Shown piece by piece: positions 1 through 8,657 of a stretch of 61,268 nt of DNA. Below the pieces are notes generated by a model, which was not told where the DNA came from, searched no databases, and saw only the letters and a program-made list of their open reading frames with translations. The position numbers and the translations under genes were made by a program. Source of the DNA: Anaerovibrio lipolyticus DSM 3074 (lineage in GTDB: Bacteria; Bacillota; Negativicutes; Selenomonadales; Selenomonadaceae); NCBI RefSeq assembly GCF_900141865.1, contig NZ_FQYW01000019.1, positions 1-61,268 of the forward strand, in the 5' to 3' direction. Within the stretch, counting starts at the first letter, position 1. The number at the start of each line of letters is the position of its first letter.

Positions 1-200
1 TTTTCCATCAGCTCTGCCACAGCCGAATGAAACATGTCAAATCCCGCCATAGAATTGGAGAACGGGATAGGCTTTCTGGTGAATTCGATCCCCCTCCAGT
101 TGAAAGCCCTGAAGTAGTGTTTTTCACTGCCGACATCGATGCCGACGATCATAGATGTTTCTTTTACTTGCTCGATCTTCTTGTTTTGTGTAGACTTCAT
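1..200 (-). CDS. IS110-family transposase, N-terminal fragment (runs off window)
   Basis: Reading leftward from an ATG at 200, the frame stays open to the window edge and gives about 66 residues with the start of the IS110-type DEDD domain: MIVGIDVGSEKHYF, where the first Asp is the expected metal ligand, then a stretch ending MAGFDMF. An AGAGAGG ribosome site precedes the ATG. IS110 enzymes use a RuvC-like fold with a DEDD tetrad and a downstream Ser domain; only the first D is visible because the remainder is outside the window. Its position at the very end of the sequence suggests the contig stopped at a multicopy element. Confidence 0.85.
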   Translation of the reverse strand, partial: MKSTQNKKIEQVKETSMIVGIDVGSEKHYFRAFNWRGIEFTRKPIPFSNSMAGFDMFHSAVAELME

Positions 201-373
201 TTTGTAGATACCTCTCTTTTCTGTTTATTACTAACTTCTCAGGGTCAGTAATGACAGTTTAGCTGAGGTATCTCTTTTTGTTAAGTTTGACTTATCTGTT
301 GTCTACACTTTGAATTATACAGGAAGCTATTCACTGTAGCCGCCCAATCCTAAATTTCCCTAAAAATAACAAC

Positions 374-420
374 TCCCCCGAAAGCAGCAGTAATGCTATT
401 TCCGGGGGATGAATTTTTAT
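374..420 (+). terminator. Hairpin, possible terminator
   Basis: TCCCCCG-AAA at 374-383 pairs with TTTCCGGGGGA at 399-409 apart from one bulged G, and GAATTTTTAT follows. It could end transcription from the IS110 side. The T-run is short and no gene lies directly upstream on the plus strand. Confidence 0.4.
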
Positions 421-661
421 GCCTTCCGATAAGGTGGCTTTATTGGAAGTTTATTACTTTATATTCCACGAAAGGCTTTTCATTTAACGAAGAAAGTAAT
501 AACTTTTATTCAAACGAAATATATAAGTTCATATCTAAGCTAAGCCTATAAAATCTTTGTTATGGTATGGAGACGGTTGCCTTCTTCTGTATAAGTGCCT
601 GGACAATGGAAGATTTCGCTAGCCTAAAAATTCAAATAATGTTTTAAACATCACTGAGTAA

Positions 662-690
662 TTCCCTATCATTCCTCGCTATGATACAAT
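662..690 (+). promoter_or_regulatory. Candidate extended -10 promoter for a short orphan transcript
   Basis: TTCCCT at 662-667 and TACAAT at 685-690 are separated by 17 bases, and the -10 is preceded by TG in the extended position (TGATACAAT). The -35 match is poor. A start near 697 would give about 85 nt before the terminator at 740-781, with no coding sequence inside. Confidence 0.35.
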
Positions 691-739
691 GCTATCTTCG
701 GTAAAAAGTGTATAGTATGTTGAAATAGTGTTGTGATAC

Positions 740-781
740 AAGCTACTTGAATTCATTACATAATTTGAGTAGCTTTTTTTA
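740..781 (+). terminator. Strong intrinsic terminator without an upstream gene
   Basis: AAGCTACTTGAATT at 740-753 pairs with AATTTGAGTAGCTT at 762-775 (14 bp, two G-T wobbles, 8-base loop), followed by a run of eight T. No open frame lies upstream on this strand, so it may end a small RNA or be left over from a lost gene. Confidence 0.75.
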
Positions 782-989
782 ATTTTAAATAATCAATATG
801 TTAGTGAGTCTCCTATTATTTGAAAATCTGTTTATTAATATCTGATGGAAGCAGGAATTAATAATTATTAGCTAGAATATGTAACTAGGATATAGGATCC
901 ATTGATACGAAAAATATGGCGAAAACATTAGTAGCGAAAAGAAAGAGTCTGCCCGTCATAAATTGTTAAAATAACGAGGAGGTATCACA

Positions 990-1202
990 ATGAAGAAACT
1001 CAGTATTGCAACACTAATAGCAGTATTAATTGCTATGGCTGCACCGGCTATGGCTGCAAATTATCTTGCTAATCCACGTTCAATGATTTTTCATTATGCA
1101 AGTTGTCGTACCATAAAAAAAACAAGTAATTTTATACCAATAGGTTCACGCCAAGAAGCTGTAGATGCTGGTTATCGTCCATGTAAGGTTTGTAATCCAT
1201 AA
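990..1202 (+). CDS. Small exported protein with Ada-like Cys pairs
   Basis: 70 residues behind GAGGAGG. Residues 1-22 form a textbook signal peptide (Lys-Lys, hydrophobic core, cleavage around APAMA-A). The mature 48 residues carry FHYASCRTIKK, then SRQEAVDAGYRPCKVC at the C terminus: one Cys after an FH-aromatic segment and a CxxC pair after GYRP. This matches the short metal-binding domain of Ada and of micrococcal-nuclease-associated proteins, which usually binds Zn through four Cys; only three Cys are present here, with the upstream His a possible fourth ligand. Signal peptide and Cys pattern are seen directly; the Zn fold is inference. It stands alone between two terminators. Confidence 0.75.
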   Translation: MKKLSIATLIAVLIAMAAPAMAANYLANPRSMIFHYASCRTIKKTSNFIPIGSRQEAVDAGYRPCKVCNP

Positions 1203-1290
1203 CATGAATTTACTTGGAGCTTGTGAGGCAGAGATTATATTATCAAAGGTGCTTTTAAGTTACCGTAAACACGATTAAGATAAAAAACAA

Positions 1291-1323
1291 GCCCCGGATT
1301 TTATAAAATCCAGAGCGTTTTTA
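1291..1323 (+). terminator. Intrinsic terminator of the small exported gene
   Basis: A GGATTTTATAAAATCC palindrome at 1296-1311, extended outward by partial GC pairing, is followed by GTTTTTA. It lies 90 bases after the stop at 1202. Confidence 0.6.
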
Positions 1324-1445
1324 TTTCTATGGCTAACATAGAAAAAACTTTCACTTTATAGCAGGAAAAAAATTGCTTATCTAGAAATACACAAGTATAA
1401 GGTTATTGGTCGTTTTATATTTTATGATTAAAAGAGGTGGAAAAA

Positions 1446-2327
1446 ATGTTTTGTCCAAAATGTGGAGCGAATTTACCTGATGGAACTAAGTTTTGTTCTA
1501 ACTGTGGGGCAAATGTTGATACTCCAGTGCCAAATGCCCCTCAATCTGTACCATCAAATAATCAACCAATTTCTAATACTTACCAACAGAACACAAATAG
1601 TCCAAATGGTTGGAATAATGAACCCAATAAGCAAGAAGACTTGAAATTCTGGCAAAAAAGTTGGTTTATGTGGGTATGTTTAATATTTCTAACACCTATT
1701 GGGATTATTCTGTGCTATGTAAATAGGGAAAGACATTCAAAATGGAAAGTAATCTGCGGTGTATTTGCTGTACTTTTCCTCATTGGAGTGTTTATGCCAA
1801 AAGATAATCATTCAAAGCAAGCAACCAGTACTAATGTAACCCAAGAGCAAGAAGTTAATAAAAAAACTGATGTAAATAGTGCAGAAAAGAAGGCAGCTGA
1901 AGGAAAAAAACAAACAGCTGCTGATTATAAAATACTGTATAATCAAGTAATGGGGGCCTTGCAACCGGCGGACGATGCCATGCAAGCTAGAAAAGATGTT
2001 GCTGCTGCTGGCGATTTTGTAGGAATGATTAACAAAATGGCCGCTGAAAAAGATGCTATTGCTACGGCAAAAAACAATTTGAGTGCTATATCTGCGCCAG
2101 CCTCCTTCGATAGTGACGATAGAGACAAATTACAAAAAGGAAAAGAAAGTATAGGGAAAGCATTGGATCAGCGGGATGCGTTTATAATGTATATGGCGCG
2201 TTATATTCAGAATCAAAGTCAAACCGATTTTGAAATGGCCCAACAGTCCATTAAGTTATCTGATGCTGCTATGATGGCAGGCCTGGCCTGTATTGTTTCC
2301 ATAGGTCAGAAATATAATGCAAATTAA
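1446..2327 (+). CDS. Zinc-ribbon, membrane-anchored protein of unknown function
   Basis: The ATG at 1446 is chosen because GAGGTGG sits 5 bases upstream; a GTG three codons earlier lies inside that site. The N terminus has two CxxC knuckles (MFCPKCGANLPDG, then KFCSNCGA), the double-zinc-ribbon pattern of many Firmicute membrane proteins. A Gln/Asn/Pro-rich linker follows, then two hydrophobic helices (WFMWVCLIFLTPIGIILCYV and VICGVFAVLFLIGVFM), then about 170 residues of Lys/Ala-rich helical sequence. No enzyme motif is seen. The likely layout is a cytoplasmic zinc ribbon with a helical C-terminal domain. No partner gene is adjacent. Confidence 0.8.
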   Translation: MFCPKCGANLPDGTKFCSNCGANVDTPVPNAPQSVPSNNQPISNTYQQNTNSPNGWNNEPNKQEDLKFWQKSWFMWVCLIFLTPIGIILCYVNRERHSKWKVICGVFAVLFLIGVFMPKDNHSKQATSTNVTQEQEVNKKTDVNSAEKKAAEGKKQTAADYKILYNQVMGALQPADDAMQARKDVAAAGDFVGMINKMAAEKDAIATAKNNLSAISAPASFDSDDRDKLQKGKESIGKALDQRDAFIMYMARYIQNQSQTDFEMAQQSIKLSDAAMMAGLACIVSIGQKYNAN

Positions 2328-2465
2328 ACATTTAATAATAGCAAGCAACTCACATAATAGTTTCGTTTTTAGACACTAATATCCAAAAGTTGCCTCCTAG
2401 TCTGAAAAGGAATATATGGAGTGTAGCTAGCATCTGTTAAGGAGACTTATAAAGCGAATTGTAAG

Positions 2466-2517
2466 GAAACACCCCTTGGCTTAATTATTATAAGCCAAAG
2501 GGTGTTTCTTATTATTT
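2466..2517 (+). terminator. Intrinsic terminator after the zinc-ribbon gene
   Basis: An 18-bp stem with one mismatch (GAAACACCCCTTGGCTTA at 2466-2483 against TAAGCCAAAGGGTGTTTC, loop ATTATTA) is followed by TTATTATTTTT. It is about 140 bases past the stop at 2327 and could act in both directions. Confidence 0.7.
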
Positions 2518-2848
2518 TTCTATATATTTTTTAAGATTATCATATTGCTCCTGCAACAAGGCTATCTTTCTTTCAAGAGATGTAACGCGTTCGCCAAGAG
2601 TATCCTTTATAGGTTACAGTACGCTGAATAAATGGCTAAGGATAGAAAAGCTTAATCAGATACATGCAGATGATACTCTTAAAAAGAGCGACCATGAATC
2701 AATCGATAATCATAAAGAAGTTGTAAGACTACAACAAGAACTTCAGGAGGCGAGGAAGACACTGAATCTCATGCTGAAGTTTAACAATTTCCTCTAGGAC
2801 TTGTCAGAAATCCTTTCAAAAAGTGTCTAATTCATTTTTATCGGCCAT
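2512..2848 (-). pseudogene. Interrupted minus-strand ORF (possible IS first ORF)
   Basis: An ATG at 2848 opens MADKNELDTF and then hits TGA. About 200 bases further on the same strand, sequence just before a stop at 2512 reads DTLGERVTSLERKIALLQEQ and ends YIEK, a convincing coiled-coil tail. Between them lies a transposase-like fragment on the other strand. The simplest reading is one small ORF split by an insertion and by point decay. Its nearness to an IS-like end (2880-2930) suggests it was the first ORF of an element. The two halves being one gene is inference. Confidence 0.45.
2603..2797 (+). pseudogene. Transposase OrfA-like fragment
   Basis: The plus frame reads GYSTLNKWLRIEKLNQIH, a helix-turn-helix-like pattern, and about 60 residues later ends EARKTLNLMLKF plus a few residues at a TAG. 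A Lys/Glu/Gln-rich helix after an HTH is typical of the small DNA-binding ORF of IS3-like elements. There is no start codon or N-terminal half, so it is a fragment; the family assignment is uncertain. Confidence 0.4.
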
Positions 2849-2900
2849 TTTATCTTCCTGTCGTCCAGAAGACCTTATTTTACTAAGCTTTTAGCATATT

Positions 2901-3611
2901 TTAAAAATTAGACAGTCTATGGGGGTGTGATAGCTTTCCCGCTCCGGGACTCCCCACAAGCAAAATGTTGTGTCCCCCTGCTGCAGCTATCTCAAAGGCA
3001 CGTTTGGCTACAAACTGGCCCTGAACATCAGCAAAATCCTCCTCTACTTCCTCTTTTGCTTCCTGTTCATCCTCCGTAGGTATTGATTGTTCCCAGACCG
3101 CCTTCCCGTTTAGGTAATCAATTAACCCCTGCAGCGTTTCCACCCGATAAACTGCTAATCCATCCACCAGCAGGGCCTCATTCACATTCTCCCCAGCCAC
3201 AAAAAAGCCTTTAAATCCCATTTCCTTTGTTTTTATGGCCATAGGCAAAATTCCAGCAACGCCTCTAACCTGGCCTTCAAGTGAAAGCTCCCCAGAAAAC
3301 AAATTTCCTTCTATACTTTCCTGGGTTATTATGCCATAAGCAGCCATCATAGCCATGGCAATAGGCAAATCAAGGCCAGGACTATCCTTTCTTATGCCGG
3401 CTGGAGCCAGATTTATTGTCACTTTCTGTGGCATCACTTTTATACCAGAGTTTTTTACCGCAGTCCTTACCCGTTCCTTTACCTCCCGCACCATGGTATC
3501 TGGCAGCCCAATCATCTCCACTCCCGGAAGGCCATTGGCCACATCCACTTCAACATCTATTATCTGGCCATCCACCCCCAAAGTAGTAGCCCCACAACAT
3601 TTTGCAAACAC
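2901..3611 (-). pseudogene. comM: ComM/YifB Mg-chelatase-like ATPase, truncated in Walker A
   Basis: The first 220 or so residues match the N-terminal domain of ComM/YifB, including LPGVEMIGLPDTMVREVKER and VTINLAPAGIRKDSPGLDLP. The Walker A motif begins normally (LVGSPGAGK) but instead of continuing switches to LSHPHRLSNF and a stop. Intact ComM is about 500 residues, so the AAA+ core and C-terminal domain are lost. In natural transformation ComM is a hexameric helicase promoting branch migration; this remnant cannot bind ATP normally. A GTG at 3611 with AGAGGTGG is the probable start. The switch point coincides with an IS-like end. Confidence 0.85.
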
Positions 3612-3704
3612 AATTACCACCTCTGCATAATATTATTAATTATATTACACTTTATCTAATAATATTATGCAATTTTATTTATTTTGTTTTCTTATTAATA
3701 TTAA

Positions 3705-3758
3705 AAAGAAAAGACCCATGGGAAAGTTATGTAGTGTAGAGACCCCATAGGTCCTTTT
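3705..3758 (-). terminator. Terminator of the PSD-family gene
   Basis: On the minus strand AAAAGGACCTATGGG (3758-3744) pairs with CCCATGGGTCTTTT (3722-3709) with one bulge and one mismatch, then CTTTTTAAT. It lies 20 bases past the stop at 3779. Confidence 0.7.
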
Positions 3759-3778
3759 CAGTATCATAAACAAACACT

Positions 3779-5047
3779 TCAATGCTTTGATGGAACGAGT
3801 GAAGCATAAGACTCACCCATCAGAACATGCTTATACCCATCCCCTGATTCTTTCTGTGGGCAGGTGAGGCTAACATCCACACAGGATTGGAATACCATAA
3901 CAATATCGCTGCCACCAAAGAGAAAATACCCCATAGGATCCCCCTTCTTGACAACATCCCCCACAGCCAGATTTTCTTCCCAATTGCAGGAACAGATCTG
4001 AGACATTCCAATAGGCAAAACAGCCACAAGACCGTACTCATCTGTATCAATAACAACGCAATCACGGGTCTCAATCATTTGCCACCCTGGAATGTCATCA
4101 ATCAAACGATAGCGGGACAGCTTTGGATCCCATTCGGTAACTCCGCCGGCAGCGTTAGTTCCCGGGATTTTGCGTAGCTCAACAATTTTTCCGCTAACAG
4201 GGAAATGATACCGATGATAGTCATTTACATCAAGGAAAGTATGGGTTAAGGTACCACCCTTAAATGCATCGCCATAAGCGGAGCCAGGTCCCAGCAATTG
4301 AGGGATAGATGTAAAGTTAGCGGACTTAATGGCAACCCCTTCTTTTTGTATAAGATTACCTGTTTCGTCTATCTGCCAAATCCCCTGCGGGGTGGAATCT
4401 GCCGGAGCAACCACCTGGCTATCCGCAATCGGACGAACAGATGGATCTACCAAATGGCGGGCAAACCAGTCGTTAAAGCTGTTCCATACATTATGATCTG
4501 CATACCAACCATACTGCATATTCATGGAAGGATCCTGCTTTATTCTCTGATAATAGCTGTCATTCCAGCTCTCCTTTGTGGAGAGGAATTTACCCCATTC
4601 CTGGGAATACTCCCGGCACCAGGTAGCTATAGGCTCATGGTACTGAAGGGAAGGATAGTAATATCCCTTGTTCTCCAGCTCCTCCAGTGGCTGATCCACT
4701 ATAAACCAGAAATAATCAACGCTCTGATCTATATGGCTATATAGTGTAGGATAAGAGGCATCCGAAAGCACATTCCACGGCATACAGGTCACGGCCCAAT
4801 CCAAAAATGTATATAATTCATCCACACTTTGAATCGGATTGGTGTTGTGGTCCGGATTAATTACACGGGCCTTTGCGATGGATTTTTCCATCAGCCTCAT
4901 CAGCTCAGGATCATCATTCAGATATTTCATCATGGAGATAGTGGCCTGAGAATGAGGCAAACCTGATGGTGGAACTGCCGCCTGTGCCCCGATGCTGTAA
5001 AGCAGCAACACCATCCCCAACAACAACGTAACGACTTTTCTTTGCAT
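3779..5047 (-). CDS. Exported phosphatidylserine decarboxylase-family protein (PSDC domain)
   Basis: 422 residues behind GGAAGGAGG. Residues 1-23 are a signal peptide (LLLGMVLLLYSIGAQA). The next ~200 residues, from SQATISMMKYLNDDPEL through CMPWNVL to NDWFARHL, resemble the PSD-associated N-terminal domain; the C-terminal half resembles the PSD catalytic domain with HYHFPVSG-like sequence and a GYFLFGGSDIVMVF motif near residues 375-386. In PSD enzymes, cleavage before the Ser of an L/G-G-S motif creates the pyruvoyl group, so Ser380 is the predicted site. Fungal tryptophan decarboxylase PsiD shares this two-domain build, so the substrate could be a small amino acid rather than phosphatidylserine. 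Export is unusual for PSD. Monocistronic. Confidence 0.8.
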   Translation of the reverse strand: MQRKVVTLLLGMVLLLYSIGAQAAVPPSGLPHSQATISMMKYLNDDPELMRLMEKSIAKARVINPDHNTNPIQSVDELYTFLDWAVTCMPWNVLSDASYPTLYSHIDQSVDYFWFIVDQPLEELENKGYYYPSLQYHEPIATWCREYSQEWGKFLSTKESWNDSYYQRIKQDPSMNMQYGWYADHNVWNSFNDWFARHLVDPSVRPIADSQVVAPADSTPQGIWQIDETGNLIQKEGVAIKSANFTSIPQLLGPGSAYGDAFKGGTLTHTFLDVNDYHRYHFPVSGKIVELRKIPGTNAAGGVTEWDPKLSRYRLIDDIPGWQMIETRDCVVIDTDEYGLVAVLPIGMSQICSCNWEENLAVGDVVKKGDPMGYFLFGGSDIVMVFQSCVDVSLTCPQKESGDGYKHVLMGESYASLVPSKH

Positions 5048-5163
5048 AAAAAGAACCTCCTTCCTTTATCCGTAAATAAACATATCGACATAATCCAGTT
5101 TTTACTTCGACATATTATTTGAAAAATCCTTCTGCTTTAACTGCTTACACTCCCTCGACAAGC

Positions 5164-5200
5164 ACAAAAAATCCGCACCCACTATGAATGGATGCGGATT
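5164..5200 (-). terminator. Terminator of the 5212-7188 chemoreceptor gene
   Basis: AATCCGCA at 5193-5200 (minus reading) pairs with TGCGGATT at 5170-5177, followed on the minus strand by TTTTTTGTGC. It starts 12 bases past the stop. Confidence 0.8.
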
Positions 5201-5211
5201 GCATTTAAAAG

Positions 5212-7188
5212 TTAAATTTTAAACTTGCCGGTTTCCTGAGAAAGGTCAGTTGCCAGAGATGCCAATGCCTGGGAGGCAGAAGCAATTTCCTCGGAGGATG
5301 CTGACTGTTCCTCAGCAGCTGCAGAAATTGTCTGCGTATGGTCACTGGTAGTGCGACTTACATCATCAATATTATTAACAGCCTCTACTATACTTCTGGT
5401 TCCAGAAGCAACGGTAGCAGCTGACTTACTGATAGAGTGCATCTTCTGCTCAATGCTTGTCACCATTTCCATAATCTTGGTAAACTGAACGCCTACACCC
5501 TGCACAGCCTCAGCACCCTGCTGAACCTCAACAGAGCCCTGTTGCATAGCAGTAACAGCCGCTGTCGTATCATTCTGGACGGAACCTATACGCTCCTTTA
5601 TTTCCTCCGCAGCTGCTGAAGACTGTTCAGCCAGCTTTCTTACTTCCTCGGCAACAACGGAGAAGCCACGTCCAGCATCGCCCGCACGGGCTGCTTCAAT
5701 TGCCGCATTAAGAGCCAGCAGATTTGTCTGATCAGCAATGCTGGCAATGGTTTCAACTATCTGGCCTATCTGCTGGGAATTATCACCCAGCTTCTGGACA
5801 ACGCCCTCCAGCTGTCGAACAGATTTCTCAATTCCCTGCATACGCTCAGTAGCATGCTTCATCAATGCCTCGCCCTGACGAGCTGCATTGGCTGTTTCTG
5901 CAGTATCTGCTGCAACCTCCTGGGCCTCAGCAGTCATGTTATCAATATCTACAGATACATTATCTACGTTATTTCTGGTGCCATCAACATTTACCAGCTG
6001 CTTTTCCATGCCCTCTGCTACCTCAGTAACTGTTTCTGCCACGTTGGTAGCCGCCTGGGCTGCCTGATGGGCACTGGCCGTCAATTCTTCACTGGAAGCA
6101 GCCAATAATTCAGCAGATTTCTTGACACCACCAATAAGCTTCTTTAAATTTTCATTCATGCGGTTCACATCACCGGAAAGCTGTCCCAGCTCATCCTCAG
6201 AATCCACATAAAGCGGACGCTGATCCAGTACACCGTTGGACATATCATTTACACGGTCAGCCAAACGCTCTACGACCCTGACAATACGAGTAGAGAATTT
6301 CAAGCAAGCAAATACTATCAATAAAATACCAACTATAGTAAGAATACCATAAACTATTTTCATAGTGCGAAGCTGACTAAATACGAAGCTGGTTGGAGCT
6401 GATACTACTGCCTTCCAGCCAGAAGTAGGAATAGTAGCATAAGCAACTACCTTCTCTTCGCCACCAGCGTCAGTTACAAAAAAGCCTTTATCATTATTTT
6501 TAATCTCGGTGGCAAAGGCCTTAAGAATCGGATTATCATCTGTTTTAGACAGGTTTTCTTCTTCATTGGCAGAGGCAATAATAATACCACTCTCAGGGTT
6601 TATCAACATGCCCTTGCCCTCGCCGCGGAATTTAATGGCCTTAGCCTGCTCAGCCAAGGTATCTATCTTAACATCTTCACTAAATACGCCACCGACAGCA
6701 CCCTTACGATCATAAGGAACGGCAATAGTCACAACCATACTTCCACTACTGACGTCCTTGTATGGATCAGTATAAATAATGTGACCTGCCTTTTTTGCAT
6801 CTACATACCATGGACGCTTAGTCCATTCTCCCTGTCCAGTTAAGTCCCCGTCATGCCATGCCATAGCAAATCCGTCATCCATTGCATGAATATCATCAAG
6901 GACTTCCTTATCATCGGCAATTTGCCCTACCAATTCATGACGCTTCATTATATCTGTACTATCAGCCGGAATCTGTTTAAACACATTAGCACCAGATATA
7001 ACTACTTGCCCCTTGGCATTAAGCCAAGCGTCAGCCTGAGCTGACTGTCTTCCTATTTCAGCTATAATCTCTTCTTCCATAGTCTTTTCCAGTGAGGTAG
7101 ATGCTGTAAAATAACCAATAATAGATACAACGGCCATTATTACACCTGCTATACCAGAAAGCATGAAAAACTTTTGTTTAATACCCAT
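5212..7188 (-). CDS. Methyl-accepting chemotaxis protein with periplasmic Cache sensor
   Basis: 658 residues. TM1 spans about 8-30 ([20 protein letters not shown]). The periplasmic part (31-280) has dCache features: [23 protein letters not shown] and VAVPYD-type strands, with [11 protein letters not shown] at its end. TM2 is near 283-305 ([19 protein letters not shown]), followed by HAMP ([17 protein letters not shown]) and a long cytoplasmic coiled coil with the conserved hairpin tip [19 protein letters not shown]. It should bind a small extracellular ligand and signal to CheA/CheW. There is no CheR-binding pentapeptide at the C terminus. No other chemotaxis gene is adjacent. Confidence 0.95.
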   Translation of the reverse strand: MGIKQKFFMLSGIAGVIMAVVSIIGYFTASTSLEKTMEEEIIAEIGRQSAQADAWLNAKGQVVISGANVFKQIPADSTDIMKRHELVGQIADDKEVLDDIHAMDDGFAMAWHDGDLTGQGEWTKRPWYVDAKKAGHIIYTDPYKDVSSGSMVVTIAVPYDRKGAVGGVFSEDVKIDTLAEQAKAIKFRGEGKGMLINPESGIIIASANEEENLSKTDDNPILKAFATEIKNNDKGFFVTDAGGEEKVVAYATIPTSGWKAVVSAPTSFVFSQLRTMKIVYGILTIVGILLIVFACLKFSTRIVRVVERLADRVNDMSNGVLDQRPLYVDSEDELGQLSGDVNRMNENLKKLIGGVKKSAELLAASSEELTASAHQAAQAATNVAETVTEVAEGMEKQLVNVDGTRNNVDNVSVDIDNMTAEAQEVAADTAETANAARQGEALMKHATERMQGIEKSVRQLEGVVQKLGDNSQQIGQIVETIASIADQTNLLALNAAIEAARAGDAGRGFSVVAEEVRKLAEQSSAAAEEIKERIGSVQNDTTAAVTAMQQGSVEVQQGAEAVQGVGVQFTKIMEMVTSIEQKMHSISKSAATVASGTRSIVEAVNNIDDVSRTTSDHTQTISAAAEEQSASSEEIASASQALASLATDLSQETGKFKI

Positions 7189-7491
7189 TTTCTTTATATC
7201 TTCCTTTCCTATTATTTTTTAACCTATCATCTTTATGATATCATTAACCTATATTTTATTCAATATTTCATCCAAAAATTTATTATTGCTATTATGTATC
7301 CCAAACACAGCAATTAATTATAAAAATTTTTTTGCTTAATTTTCTTGGCTTAGGTGTTTCGTCCCCGTTTTATACAAAAAGTACATTTTTATGCGATTTA
7401 TACATCAAAATTGATATTGTTTGACGCAGAGCCATGTCAGGTAATATACTTATCCTTGATATTTTACTCAAATGAAGGAAAGTGTATCATA
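7189..7491. promoter_or_regulatory. Divergent intergenic region, chemoreceptor / exported-protein operon
   Basis: 303 AT-rich bases hold the 5' regions of two divergent genes. On the plus strand TTGACG at 7421-7426 and TAATAT at 7442-7447 are only 15 bases apart, a weak candidate promoter for the 7492 gene. I found no clear sigma-28 site for the chemoreceptor and no known riboswitch. Confidence 0.35.
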
Positions 7492-8631
7492 ATGAATATA
7501 ATTAGCACCCAAAAAATTCTTGTTACGTGCGCAATAATGGCCGCACTTATTTCTTTTTGCTGTGTGACAGCTCAGGTAGCTGCCAATGAATACAAGCATA
7601 TCCCTACATCCAGAGAAGAACTTAACAATGCTGAAAGGGATTTAAAGGTTCTCAAAAAAAGATATCCTGACATGGAAGAAAGTGCCTTTATTACTGACAA
7701 TATTCAGGCACCGCTTATAAAAAACAACCCCGACCTATTAAAAAAAGCCATCAAAAAGCATGACGATGGCCTAAGAAAAGTATATATAATAGATAAAAAA
7801 CATCCTGAAAGCGTTGGCAAGGGGATTTTCACTATTTCAGCAGGAAATATAGCTCTTACCCAGGGCTTTATTAATGTGAAAATGGCACTGGAGCCTGGCA
7901 CATATACTCCAAAATCATACAAGGATTATGATATTTATGCTACAAGCTGTCTGGCTGCCGAATATGCAAAAGAAGCCTCCCGCTGGTACTACAATGAAAA
8001 AGTACCACAGGATAATATACGAGCAGAAAAATTTGCTGTGAATCTGTTGGATAATGTACCCACCTTCAGTGTTGGTGGCGTTCTTATGTCCCGCCAGCGC
8101 ATGCAGACAATAATGCAAGATGATTTCGCTGCAGAAGCCAGTGAAGCTTCTTTATATGACCTCTACAGCTTTATTTTAAATACCTCCCAAAACCGTGTGG
8201 GTTTTACAAATGATGATATCAACACCAATCAGCTGCTGGTGGCAGACAAAAATGGTGACTACTGGAGTGTTTTCGCTCCCCCACAATTTGATGTGACCAA
8301 GCTGGAATTTGAACGCGCATTAGAAGATAAAACCATCATGACCCGTGGTGAGGACAGGGCTTATTATACCGCTGGACAGATTGCCTGGGCCATCAAGAAC
8401 AATGCTTGGGACTCCAGACATGTTACATTTATGGATGCCCACAAGTATTTCAAGGATTTACCTAAAAATATCAACTTTACAGCTGTTATTGCCACCACTG
8501 ACAAGGGAAACTGGAAGCTGATTGACTGGTACCTTTCCGACAGCAGCTATCTTACAGAAAGTCAGCAGGAAAATCTGAATTTGTATGTTGATGGCATGAA
8601 AGCCAGCTTTGACGATACCGAAAACTGGTAA
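7492..8631 (+). CDS. Exported protein of unknown function, co-oriented with ade
   Basis: The frame opens upstream at 7354, but the ATG at 7492 has GAAGGAAAG before it and begins a signal peptide (ILVTCAIMAALISFCCVTAQVAA), giving 379 residues. The mature protein is mixed alpha/beta, rich in Lys, Asp and Tyr, with segments such as KHPESVGKGIFTISAGNIA and GGVLMSRQRMQTIMQDDF, one or two isolated Cys and no enzyme motif I recognise. It has no transmembrane segment after the signal, so it is probably periplasmic or secreted. The adenine deaminase gene starts 26 bases after its stop on the same strand, so the two are probably co-transcribed; no functional link is known to me. Confidence 0.75.
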   Translation: MNIISTQKILVTCAIMAALISFCCVTAQVAANEYKHIPTSREELNNAERDLKVLKKRYPDMEESAFITDNIQAPLIKNNPDLLKKAIKKHDDGLRKVYIIDKKHPESVGKGIFTISAGNIALTQGFINVKMALEPGTYTPKSYKDYDIYATSCLAAEYAKEASRWYYNEKVPQDNIRAEKFAVNLLDNVPTFSVGGVLMSRQRMQTIMQDDFAAEASEASLYDLYSFILNTSQNRVGFTNDDINTNQLLVADKNGDYWSVFAPPQFDVTKLEFERALEDKTIMTRGEDRAYYTAGQIAWAIKNNAWDSRHVTFMDAHKYFKDLPKNINFTAVIATTDKGNWKLIDWYLSDSSYLTESQQENLNLYVDGMKASFDDTENW

Positions 8632-8657
8632 AATTTATATTATTGCAGGAGATAAAC

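Larger units (their letters stand above)
201..989. other. 789-bp gene-free stretch beside the IS110 fragment
   Basis: No convincing reading frame occurs on either strand. The first 100 bases are the IS110 leader and probable element end, but I cannot place the boundary because IS110 elements usually lack clear inverted repeats. The rest holds a GC-rich hairpin near 374-409 and a promoter-like site followed by a strong intrinsic terminator (listed separately). Base composition is AT-rich and no conserved RNA family is recognised. Confidence 0.6.
2328..2900. other. Gene-free scar of IS remnants between the zinc-ribbon gene and comM
   Basis: After about 140 bases of AT-rich sequence and a strong terminator hairpin (2466-2508), coding fragments from two strands are interleaved: a minus-strand C-terminal coiled-coil piece (2512-2610), a plus-strand transposase-like piece (2603-2797) and a minus-strand N-terminal piece (2816-2848). 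Beyond them, 2880-2930 resembles an IS3-type terminal repeat abutting truncated comM. I read this as nested insertion and deletion. Confidence 0.6.
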
